DNA of 64,000 nt from Hyphomicrobium sp. (GTDB lineage: Bacteria > Pseudomonadota > Alphaproteobacteria > Rhizobiales > Hyphomicrobiaceae), in NCBI GenBank assembly GCA_019751875.1, contig JAIEMV010000003.1, positions 124,001-188,000 on the forward strand, written 5' to 3'. How positions within the stretch are numbered: position 1 is the stretch's first letter; each line of letters begins with the position of its first letter. Positions 28,873 through 37,335 of the stretch are shown here, in pieces. The notes under the pieces were generated by a model that was given only the letters and a program-made list of their open reading frames with translations, was not told the DNA's origin and did not search any database. A program made the position numbers and the translations under genes.

Positions 28873-29520
28873 CAGGAGGAGCTCTTTCTCTTTCGATCAG
28901 GCGGCGAGGCTTACCACGTTCTGGTGCTGCGCACGGTGTGCAAGGCTCGTCGGCCACCGCCATGGGTGGGGATAGGCGGCATGAACGGATCAACGGCATC
29001 GGCGGTTGAGGGCACCGGGCCGTTCTACGGTCGGCGGGCTTCAACCTCTGGAGGTACCCTGGTCGATCCTTCAGTGCTCAAGGACCGATCTGCGCTGAAC
29101 CGTAATTAGGTGACCTATTCGGCCGCGGTCCGTGAGGGGCGGCGTGAACCGTCCCGCTGGGGACCGGTCTCAAGGAGGTACAGACACGATGGGGCGAGGG
29201 CCGCTCAGTGTGTGTATCGATGCGGCGGGTCCTGTCGCGCCCTAGCTGTTCACGACCGGAACGGAAGGTTCGACGTCCCGCGGGTGATGCGAACCGTGCG
29301 GGACCTCTTCCTCGCTATGAGGCGGGGGAGTGTGGCCAGAATGCCATTGGTCAACCGGCGTCCGACGACATGATGGATGCTGATGATCACGGCCGTGTGG
29401 ACAACCGGTGGACGGGGGGTGCGAATTGGGGTGCGCAGACCCGTGCAAATCGCGGGTTGAAAACGCGAATCATACGCCTGCTGATTCGGCTGAATCCGAC
29501 AAATGATCTTCGTGCAATTT

Positions 29521-29583
29521 ATGTTTGAACTACATTCAAAATTGTATTCCCAAAAAAGTCACGATGTGGGCAGGATGGAGTAA
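29521..29583 (+). CDS. Micro-ORF 1 (20 aa), speculative
   Basis: MFELHSKLYSQKSHDVGRME*, stop overlaps the next ATG (TAATG); no clear SD. Confidence 0.15.
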   Translation: MFELHSKLYSQKSHDVGRME

Positions 29584-29696
29584 TGTTCTTCGAAAACAGT
29601 GTGTTGCAGTTATTATCTTGCTGTGAACAAGGAGGGGGGTGGCTGGCGGACGGCGAAAATTGGGGTGGCGGAATGGGCACGCAATCGCATAGTTAA
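29583..29696 (+). CDS. Micro-ORF 2 (37 aa), speculative Gly/Trp/Cys-containing peptide
   Basis: MFFENSVLQLLSCCEQGGGWLADGENWGGGMGTQSHS*, TAATG coupling and GGAG just upstream. Confidence 0.2.
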   Translation: MFFENSVLQLLSCCEQGGGWLADGENWGGGMGTQSHS

Positions 29697-29804
29697 CACA
29701 CCGGACGAGAGCGGCCCCGTCGGAGAGGGCAGGGGTCGTATCAAAGCCGGGGCGTCATGAGGGGCGCAGCAGTGAATGAGCACAAGTAAGCGGGGTACAC
29801 GCAC

Positions 29805-30407
29805 ATGGGGGAAGTCAAGGGGCCATCGATGATGTCGGTCGCCGCGGAGGGGATCGCAGCCGAAGCCGGGCGCCTGGAAGACGGCGTCGAGGTTATCGAA
29901 ATTGCAGGGACCATTAAGTGGTTCGATGTTTCCAAGGGGTATGGGTTCATCGTTCCGGATAACGGACTGACAGACGTTCTCCTACATGTGACCTGCCTCC
30001 GGGCCGGCGGCTACCAGACCGCCTACGAGGGTGCGCGCGTGCACTGTCTGGTGTTGAAGCGGCCGAAGGGCATGCAGGCCTATCACATCGTCTCCATGGA
30101 CGAGAGCACCGCGATTCACCCTTCGCTCCTGCCGCAGCGGACGCACGTCCAGGTTGTGGCCGAGAGCGACTGGGAGCGGGCGAGCGTCAAATGGTTCAAC
30201 CGCGTGCGGGGCTTCGGCTTCCTGACCCGCGGCGAGGGCACGCCAGACATTTTCTGCCACATGGAAACGCTACGCCGGTTCGGCTTCACGGAACTTCGCC
30301 CGGGGCAGACGTTATTGGTCCGCTGGGGTTATGGTTCGAAAGGCGTTATGGCTGCGGAACTGAGGCCGGACGGACCTTCACAGGGAGTGCCGCCGTCCCC
30401 GCACTGA
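29805..30407 (+). CDS. Tandem cold-shock-domain protein
   Basis: Two CSDs: GTIKWFDVSKGYGFIVPD and ASVKWFNRVRGFGFLTRG. Confidence 0.92.
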   Translation: MGEVKGPSMMSVAAEGIAAEAGRLEDGVEVIEIAGTIKWFDVSKGYGFIVPDNGLTDVLLHVTCLRAGGYQTAYEGARVHCLVLKRPKGMQAYHIVSMDESTAIHPSLLPQRTHVQVVAESDWERASVKWFNRVRGFGFLTRGEGTPDIFCHMETLRRFGFTELRPGQTLLVRWGYGSKGVMAAELRPDGPSQGVPPSPH

Positions 30408-30418
30408 TGGGATGAGGC

Positions 30419-30907
30419 ATGGCTGGACACCGGAGATATTCTGCAAGGGCTGCCGTGGGGGCGGCCCTTGCTCTTTTCATGGCCGTTGGCGAAACGCATG
30501 CCGAACCGCAGTCGCGTGTGACTGAAAAGGTCGATCTTGTGACGGCAAATGGCGTCGTGACCTTCGACGTTGAGATTGCCGATACGCCGGCGCGACAGGC
30601 CATGGGGCTCATGTACCGCACCGAACTCCCGGAGCGCGGCGGCATGCTGTTTCTCAACGCGGCGCCTCGCGAGCAAACGATGTGGATGCGCAACACGTAC
30701 ATTCCGCTGGATATGGTGTTCATCCGGGCGGACGGCACCGTGCATCGGATTGCGGCGATGACGGAACCGCATTCGGAAGAGATCATCTCGTCCAACGGGC
30801 CTGTGAGTGGGGTTTTAGAGATCGCGGGCGGGGCGGCGCAGCGGCTTGGGCTCAAGCCTGGCGACAAAGTCCGGCACCGGCACTTTGGCACGGCAGCTGC
30901 TCCATGA
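30419..30907 (+). CDS. DUF192 family secreted protein
   Basis: ARQAMGLMYRTELPERGGMLFLN…TMWMRNTYIPLDMVFI. Confidence 0.9.
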   Translation: MAGHRRYSARAAVGAALALFMAVGETHAEPQSRVTEKVDLVTANGVVTFDVEIADTPARQAMGLMYRTELPERGGMLFLNAAPREQTMWMRNTYIPLDMVFIRADGTVHRIAAMTEPHSEEIISSNGPVSGVLEIAGGAAQRLGLKPGDKVRHRHFGTAAAP

Positions 30908-30978
30908 TGCCGCGCTGAAACGGCTGGTGGCCACGCGGTGCTTGACCGAGCAGGAACGAACCGGCAGACAGTGTGCAT

Positions 30979-31055
30979 CGGGGCGTAGCTCAGCCTGGTA
31001 GAGCATCTGCTTTGGGAGCAGAGGGTCGCGTGTTCGAATCATGTCGCCCCGACCA
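30979..31055 (+). tRNA. tRNA-Pro (TGG)
   Basis: CGGGGCG…CGCCCCG acceptor stem, anticodon loop TTTGGGA, T-loop TTCGAAT, encoded CCA. Confidence 0.95.
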
Positions 31056-31433
31056 CTATTGCCGGAGAGAACCGGGGCTTGCAGCTTTGCCGGTTCGTTG
31101 ATTCAATTTTTTCCGTCCGGCCGTTGAGCCGATGCGGCGTAATCAGCCAGCTCTCATGACCGGCAATTTCAAGATCTGAATGTCTGTTGATCCTGGCCCA
31201 GGCATGATCGAGCCCCGTCATTGAGCGCAAACTATGGACGAGCGTGGGTGCAATAAAGCTTGCGCAACGTTCTGCTGAACCTGAGACGCTCCGAACGCTA
31301 GGCTATCTCATCTTATAATAAAGGGCGGGCCGACACGTAGTTCGCTTGTCTGCTGGATTTCAAACGGGGAACGTGTCAATCGACTTGCGCCAGCCAGTCC
31401 GTCCGATGACAAGATTATAATGGAATTGAACTC

Positions 31434-32474
31434 ATGGCGCATCAACGGCCGCGCGTGCTTCTGTTGGGTGATCACCGGTCCGTCGGACACCATGGCAGTT
31501 CATCGGTCATCAAGGTTATTTTGGATGAACTCGAACGGCGAGGTATTGACGGTGTTTCGTCGCCTAAAGTGGCAAGACTTGCAAGCGATCCCTCCTTACT
31601 CAAGGCTCGCTCTATTAACGGAGTTTTGATCAACGCAGAAGGTGCCCTTCACGGTCAAAGCAAGCACGCTCTGGGATTTGCGCGCATCGTTGAGGCTTGC
31701 AAGGAAAATGGACTGCCGTGCTTCCTTATCAACGCGGTCCTGGATGGATGTGATCGCGAAGTTACCGATAAACTTCGTAAAGTCTCAGGAATGTTCTGTC
31801 GAGAAAATCGGAGCAAAGCCGAAGCGGATTCTCTTGGCATTCCTGCTCAGGTTTGCCCCGATCTCACCTTTGCGCTTCATCTTCCGGATGGGTTGAGTTG
31901 GATACCGGGTGCGAAAGGGTTGGTTACCGATTCTACTCTTGCAGAAACGAACCAAATTTTGCACCGCTTCGCCACTATGCACGCTCTTTCTTATCTGCCT
32001 CTCCGAGCAGCACCACATATCACGAGCTACACAGATAGATCGGTTTCGCGTGCGTTGAAGTTCGCCGTTCGCAGAGGCGTTGGACAATTCTTTAGAGGTA
32101 ACTTCCAGGCTGATCGCTATGGTTGCGCGGTAGCATCCGTAGAGCAATTTCTTCGACAGATATCTTCCAATACAAAATTTGTTATCACAGGTCGATTCCA
32201 CGGCGTATGTTTCTGCCTGAAAGTAGGCGTGCCGTTCCTCGCAGTTCGCTCCAATACCTACAAGGTAGAGGGGCTGCTTGAGGACGCCGGATTTACGGAT
32301 CGCCTCGTCTCGATCGATGCGCTAGGTGATCGCGACCTGTCTGTCAAACTGCTCGACACCGCCGCAAATTGGAGCGAGGCTGACGAACTTAACCGCTGTC
32401 GATATATCAAGTTCGCAGAGGTTTCTATACGCGCGTGTTTCGATAACATCGCATCCACGATTGGAAAGCACTGA
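31434..32474 (+). CDS. Polysaccharide pyruvyl transferase family protein
   Basis: GDHRSVGHHGSSSVIKVILDELERRG… and FVITGRFHGVCFCLKVGVPFLAVRSNTYKVEGLLEDAG typical of PF04230. Confidence 0.75.
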   Translation: MAHQRPRVLLLGDHRSVGHHGSSSVIKVILDELERRGIDGVSSPKVARLASDPSLLKARSINGVLINAEGALHGQSKHALGFARIVEACKENGLPCFLINAVLDGCDREVTDKLRKVSGMFCRENRSKAEADSLGIPAQVCPDLTFALHLPDGLSWIPGAKGLVTDSTLAETNQILHRFATMHALSYLPLRAAPHITSYTDRSVSRALKFAVRRGVGQFFRGNFQADRYGCAVASVEQFLRQISSNTKFVITGRFHGVCFCLKVGVPFLAVRSNTYKVEGLLEDAGFTDRLVSIDALGDRDLSVKLLDTAANWSEADELNRCRYIKFAEVSIRACFDNIASTIGKH

Positions 32475-32600
32475 CAGCACGCGCTAGAGTGTGCATTCGG
32501 TGCTAGGTCAGCGACTTCGAAATCGTGCGCAGTCATTGCTGCGTCGTGAGATGATGTCTAGCGGTATTCAGCAATCGTCTGTCGCGTTGTTGTCGCGTCA

Positions 32601-33593
32601 TCATAACCGCCAACGCGGCAGAAGTCTTTTCGCCCAATATTTGGATCCGGTCGTGGGCTTAACTACCCACTGTTCTTGCGCGGGCGTAAGTTGTCCTGCG
32701 GGTTCAGGGTGAATATGTGTCCACCATGTTGGTAGCGACACAATTTCTCCGCTGAGCGTTGTTTTACTCACAGTGGATCCAATCCACATCGATCCTGTGT
32801 CGTCTTGCAAGAGTTCGGATGTGTGCCGATGTGCGATACGTCTCTCCGCCGCTGCAACGGAGAGATCGGCTCCTTTTCCGGTGGTGGATATCACTTTTCC
32901 GCCAAGTGGCGCTGGCGGCTCCGACAGCTCGGTGACGGCAGTAATGTTCTTTCTGAAGACTACATCGCGGAAATCGTCATCCGTCAAAAAGTCCGGCTGG
33001 AATTCGATCTTGTGCTCTCGGCCATGATCGAATTTTCTGATGCTGGAGATTCGGATGTCATCCGCTGTCCACTTATCGACGAATCCATTTGTCCCGATGA
33101 GAGGGCATCTTACCGGTGCGTAGCTGGGGTATAAGCTCGATTGAGAGAACAGATAATTTGCGTTTTGAATACACAGAAGTCCGTCGTCCGATAAAGCATC
33201 ATTCAATGCTCCCAGATGATCCTCAAACTCATAAAACGAGAAAATTGACTTTAGTGATTTGGCGGTTTGCGACAAGCTGAAGCGGCATAGCACCGACATA
33301 GCGAAGATGACGTCGAATGGCGCAAAGGCCTTGATCGCTTCGGGGGTGCTTAGGAAGACTGTGCAGCCGTCAACTTTAGCAGCCTCGGCCAGAGCGGCAC
33401 GATTCACATCACATCCGAAAATAGCTGCTGTCGGAAAATAGTTCCTGATGCTCTGCAGTTCCTCCCCGGACGAACAGCCGAATGACAGTATGCGCGGGCA
33501 GGCGGTGCTGCTGTATCGGGCCTGGAACAATTGCACGGTGCGAAAGACGTCGGGGTAGCGATTTACCCAGGTTTTAGTCTGCAACTGTGCCAC
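32601..33593 (-). CDS. Class I SAM-dependent methyltransferase-like protein
   Basis: CPRILSFGCSSGEELQSIRNYFPTAAIFGCDVN; FDVIFAMSVLCRF. Confidence 0.7.
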   Translation of the reverse strand: MAQLQTKTWVNRYPDVFRTVQLFQARYSSTACPRILSFGCSSGEELQSIRNYFPTAAIFGCDVNRAALAEAAKVDGCTVFLSTPEAIKAFAPFDVIFAMSVLCRFSLSQTAKSLKSIFSFYEFEDHLGALNDALSDDGLLCIQNANYLFSQSSLYPSYAPVRCPLIGTNGFVDKWTADDIRISSIRKFDHGREHKIEFQPDFLTDDDFRDVVFRKNITAVTELSEPPAPLGGKVISTTGKGADLSVAAAERRIAHRHTSELLQDDTGSMWIGSTVSKTTLSGEIVSLPTWWTHIHPEPAGQLTPAQEQWVVKPTTGSKYWAKRLLPRWRL

Positions 33594-33998
33594 TTACCGA
33601 ATACCCCTCCCGGGCAACTTTTTAAGATCACCAGGTCAGTAAAACCGACTGGGGACGTTGCGACTTCTATGGCAGGCGATCTTCCTGCGCCACGAACGTC
33701 GATCTGGCGTTGCATGGATGACGGTCACAGATCGTGCACCCCGATGGTCTGCTTGGCTTCAGCGCGTTGCCGGCCTTCAGGTCGGCAATTTCCTACGTGC
33801 TCAATGATTTCGCGTCAATGCAGCGCAAGCCAAGGTGCAGACGGGCATTCTGTAACGGGCGCGAGCGGGGCGATCGGAGAGATTTCTGCTTGGTCAAGGC
33901 CGCCCGTTGAGATAATAGCTTGTCCTGAAACGAAAGTTTGGGAGCGGGGAAACAAACCGCTGTGTATTGTTGAGGAACGACGGGAACAGGGTTGAACC

Positions 33999-34304
33999 AT
34001 GGCGGTCCGCATCTACAAGCCTGCAAAGACGGCGATGCAGTCGGGTCAAGGCCGCACGCGGGATTGGATCTTGGAGTATGAGCCAGCCGCGCCGCGCCAG
34101 ATCGATCCGTTGATGGGGTGGACGTCGTCGACCGACACGCGTCAGCAGGTGACGCTGGCGTTCGAATCGAAGGAAGAGGCCATCCAGTATGCGACTCGGA
34201 ACGGGCTCGCCTACACTGTCATCGAGCCCACCCCCAGAAAGCCGCTGCGCAAGGCTTACGCGGACAATTTCAAGTTTGGGCGACCGGATAACTGGACGCA
34301 TTGA
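33999..34304 (+). CDS. ETC complex I subunit (NDUFS4-like)
   Basis: MAVRIYKPAKTAMQSGQGRTRDWILEYEPAAPRQIDPLMGWTSSTDTRQQV. Confidence 0.9.
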   Translation: MAVRIYKPAKTAMQSGQGRTRDWILEYEPAAPRQIDPLMGWTSSTDTRQQVTLAFESKEEAIQYATRNGLAYTVIEPTPRKPLRKAYADNFKFGRPDNWTH

Positions 34305-34424
34305 CCCTCCCGCCGTCAGAAGATGCTGTCGCGGGTGCTGCCGGCGTGTATTGCTCATTCGGCTGCGGCCCCGGCTCAATTGTCGAACCCGCGGGAACCG
34401 TGTACGCATCCTGTATACGCTCAC

Positions 34425-34501
34425 GCGCCCGTAGCTCAGTTGGATAGAGCACTCGCCTTCTAAGCGAGTGGCCGCTGGTTCGAATCCAGCCGGGCGCGCC
34501 A
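34425..34501 (+). tRNA. tRNA-Arg (TCT)
   Basis: GCGCCCG…CGGGCGC acceptor, anticodon loop CTTCTAA, T-loop GGTTCGAATCC, encoded CCA. Confidence 0.95.
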
Positions 34502-34625
34502 TTGCACCATCGCACTGCAGACCTCTGGCGTCGCTTCGTTTCTGATACGACGGGACTCGGGTTAGGGTCACGGTCCCCGTAAGCTCAGCATGACCAGTCG
34601 TGGTCGGCCGCTATCGCTGGCAAAG

Positions 34626-35543
34626 TTACGTCCGGGCACGCTTTTGACGATCCGTTTGGGACAGGCGCTGCGTCGCCGCCAGGAGTTCGTGCACAAGCGG
34701 ATTTGGAAACCGGCGCTCGCGAGTGATGGCGTAGAATCGTTCTTGCAGGTCTGGAATACGGCAGCGCTCCACGAGGTCGCCCGATTTCAGCTCATTGCGT
34801 ACGACGACAGGTGGGACGAGCGTGAGGGCGGGGCGGGATCCTGCCAGCAGACGCAACATCGACATATCGTCGACTTCGGCGATGATGTTGGGCTCGATGT
34901 TGTGCTGGGCCATCAGAAGATCGAAGGAAACGCGGATGTTGCTCTGCGCGCTCGGCACCATCACCGGCATGTGACGCAGGGCATCGGGAAAGCGGACCCG
35001 GCCTTGTCCTTCTTGCGGTCGTCCGATCAGGCTCACGGCCTGCTGATGGATGAGGGTGCTGTGCCAGCCTGTTTCTGCCGCATGCGGAGCGGGGAGATTG
35101 GAGAGCACGATGTCGACCGTGTGATCACGAAGCCCGGACAGCAAGTCTGCCAGCGATGCTGACCGCAACTCAATCTCCACGTCGGTCCTGCCGAGGAGTG
35201 GCTGGATGAACGCGAGCTGGAAGTTTCTGGACAGCGTGGCGAGCGATCCGACCCGAAGCGACAAACGGCGGCGCGTGCTATCGCTTCGAAGGGCGCGGGT
35301 GAGTTCGCTCGCCGTCTTGAAAATGACCTCACAGTGATCGCGAACCAAGCAGCCGGTTTCGGTCAACACCAGTTTCTTGTTCTCCCGCGCAAAAAGCAGA
35401 GTGCCCATGCGCTCCTCAAGCTCTTTGAGTTGAGTCGAGAGGGTCGAGGGTGAGACGTTGAGTTGACGAGCCGCGGCGGTCAGACCGCCGGCTTGGGTGA
35501 TCACCCAGAAGATTCGCAGGTGGTGAAAGTTCAAATTCAGCAC
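34626..35543 (-). CDS. LysR-family transcriptional regulator (NhaR-like), divergent from dabBA
   Basis: LNFHHLRIFWVITQAGGLTAAARQLNVSPSTLSTQLKELEERMG; probable GTG start at 35543. Confidence 0.88.
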   Translation of the reverse strand: MLNLNFHHLRIFWVITQAGGLTAAARQLNVSPSTLSTQLKELEERMGTLLFARENKKLVLTETGCLVRDHCEVIFKTASELTRALRSDSTRRRLSLRVGSLATLSRNFQLAFIQPLLGRTDVEIELRSASLADLLSGLRDHTVDIVLSNLPAPHAAETGWHSTLIHQQAVSLIGRPQEGQGRVRFPDALRHMPVMVPSAQSNIRVSFDLLMAQHNIEPNIIAEVDDMSMLRLLAGSRPALTLVPPVVVRNELKSGDLVERCRIPDLQERFYAITRERRFPNPLVHELLAATQRLSQTDRQKRART

Positions 35544-35739
35544 GTGGGAGCCCTCACGTTGAATGACCGGAACCGAGGCACGTCCCCGCCGGCTGCGACC
35601 GCCGGCAAGGTGGACCGCCCGCGGCGGCATTAACATGAAATCTTAGCCGATTGTTTGATTAAATAGAACGGTATTTTTCAATATTTGTATTTTGCGAATT
35701 CAACTCCTGCTGGTACGAGGCTGGCGTGTATTCAACGCT

Positions 35740-37311
35740 ATGGAGATCGAGATGTGGACCAGCGCTCTGCCCTTGTTACCCGCCACGGCCCTCACGCTCG
35801 CGGCCATCGTCGCTGCGACCGGTCGGCAATGGCGGTCGCGCAATAGCGCCCTATTCGCGGAAATTGCCGCGTTAATCGCCTTTTTCGGTTCAGTCGCCAT
35901 CGCGTGGCAACTCAGTCAGCATGGTTCGTTCACTACCCCGCTCGTCGGCGTCGGCGGAATCGGCTTGTCGATGCGTGTCGACGTGGTGAGCGTCGTCATG
36001 CTCTTGCTGGTTACGTTTATCGGATGGGTGGTCGTTCGCTATTCGGCGACGTATCTCGACGGAGAGCAGCGGCAGGGACGGTTCACGGCGCTGCTTTGTG
36101 CAACCCTCGCCTGCGTTCTCATGGTTGTCAGTGCCGGCAATCTCTTCCAGTTGGCCGTGGCGTGGATCGCGACGAGCTTGTTCTTGCACAAGCTGCTCCT
36201 CTTTTATCCCGAGCGGATCGCGGCTCAGCGGGCGGCGCGCAAAAAGTTCGTGGCTGCCCGGATCGGCGACCTCTCGCTTCTGATCGCATCCGGTGTTCTC
36301 GCCTACGGCTACGCGACGACCGATATCGCTAGCATCCTTGCCGAGGCCCGCCTCGGCGAAGGGGGGCCGTATGCTGTCGCTGCGGCCGTTCTAATCGCGC
36401 TTGCCGCCATTCTGAAGTCAGCACAATTCCCGATGCACGGCTGGTTGACGGAGGTCATGGAAGCGCCGACCCCGGTTTCGGCTCTTCTGCACGCAGGCGT
36501 GATCAACGCCGGAGGCTTCATATTGATCCGCTTCGCCGATGTTATGCTGACAGCTCCGGGCGTGCTCGCCGCGCTGGCTCTTCTGGGCGGCTTCACGGCG
36601 CTGTTCGGCGGGCTTGTCATGCTGACCCAGCCCGCGGTCAAGACGTCGCTGGCGTGGTCGACCGTGGCTCAGATGGGTTTCATGATCTTCCAGTGCGGCC
36701 TGGCACTTTTCCCCATCGCGCTGCTGCACATCGTAGCTCACTCGCTCTACAAGGCCCACGCCTTCCTGGCATCGGGCTCGGCCGTCGAACTGATCGCAGC
36801 CAACCGCCGTCCGGGCCCCGTAGCGCCGCCGAGTGCCGGGGCAATCGGCAAAGCGTTCGCGATTTCGCTCGTCATGTACGGTCTCGTGGGGCTTGGCTTC
36901 GGCATCGCAGACAAGTCGCCTCAGGCCATCGCGCTGGGCGCCATCCTGATCTTCGGCGTGGCTTATCTTCTGGTGCAAGGTCTGGCGGATGCGGCGCCAC
37001 GGGAACTGACGCAGCGGATGGTCATCTATTCCACCGCCGCTGCAGCCGGCTACTTCGCGCTGCAGGCCGCTGTCATCCATCTGACCTCAGGCACGCTGCC
37101 CGCGACGCCACCGGCCAGTCCGCTGGACTGGGCGATGATCGTGATCGCGCTGCTCACCTTCGGATTTGTGGCGCTGATCCAATCCGCGTTCCCCCTGTGG
37201 AGCCATCATCCGGCTGCTGCGAGCTTACGCGTGCATCTTTCCAATGGCCTCTACGCCAACGCCTATCTCGATCGCCTGCTTGGTGGCTGGTCCACCAAGA
37301 GCCCGGCCTGA
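35740..37311 (+). CDS. dabB: DabB-like proton-conducting membrane subunit (NuoL/MrpA-like)
   Basis: Multi-TM complex-I-like protein (KSAQFPMHGWLTEVMEAPTPVSALLHAGVINAGGFILIRF) immediately upstream of a DabA gene. Confidence 0.88.
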   Translation: MEIEMWTSALPLLPATALTLAAIVAATGRQWRSRNSALFAEIAALIAFFGSVAIAWQLSQHGSFTTPLVGVGGIGLSMRVDVVSVVMLLLVTFIGWVVVRYSATYLDGEQRQGRFTALLCATLACVLMVVSAGNLFQLAVAWIATSLFLHKLLLFYPERIAAQRAARKKFVAARIGDLSLLIASGVLAYGYATTDIASILAEARLGEGGPYAVAAAVLIALAAILKSAQFPMHGWLTEVMEAPTPVSALLHAGVINAGGFILIRFADVMLTAPGVLAALALLGGFTALFGGLVMLTQPAVKTSLAWSTVAQMGFMIFQCGLALFPIALLHIVAHSLYKAHAFLASGSAVELIAANRRPGPVAPPSAGAIGKAFAISLVMYGLVGLGFGIADKSPQAIALGAILIFGVAYLLVQGLADAAPRELTQRMVIYSTAAAAGYFALQAAVIHLTSGTLPATPPASPLDWAMIVIALLTFGFVALIQSAFPLWSHHPAAASLRVHLSNGLYANAYLDRLLGGWSTKSPA

Positions 37312-37335
37312 TTTGAGCCTGATGGAGCAACAACC

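Noticed and set aside
33594-33998. Possible degraded transposase or gene fragment
   Set aside because: Translations in several frames gave nothing I recognise; left as unexplained intergenic sequence.
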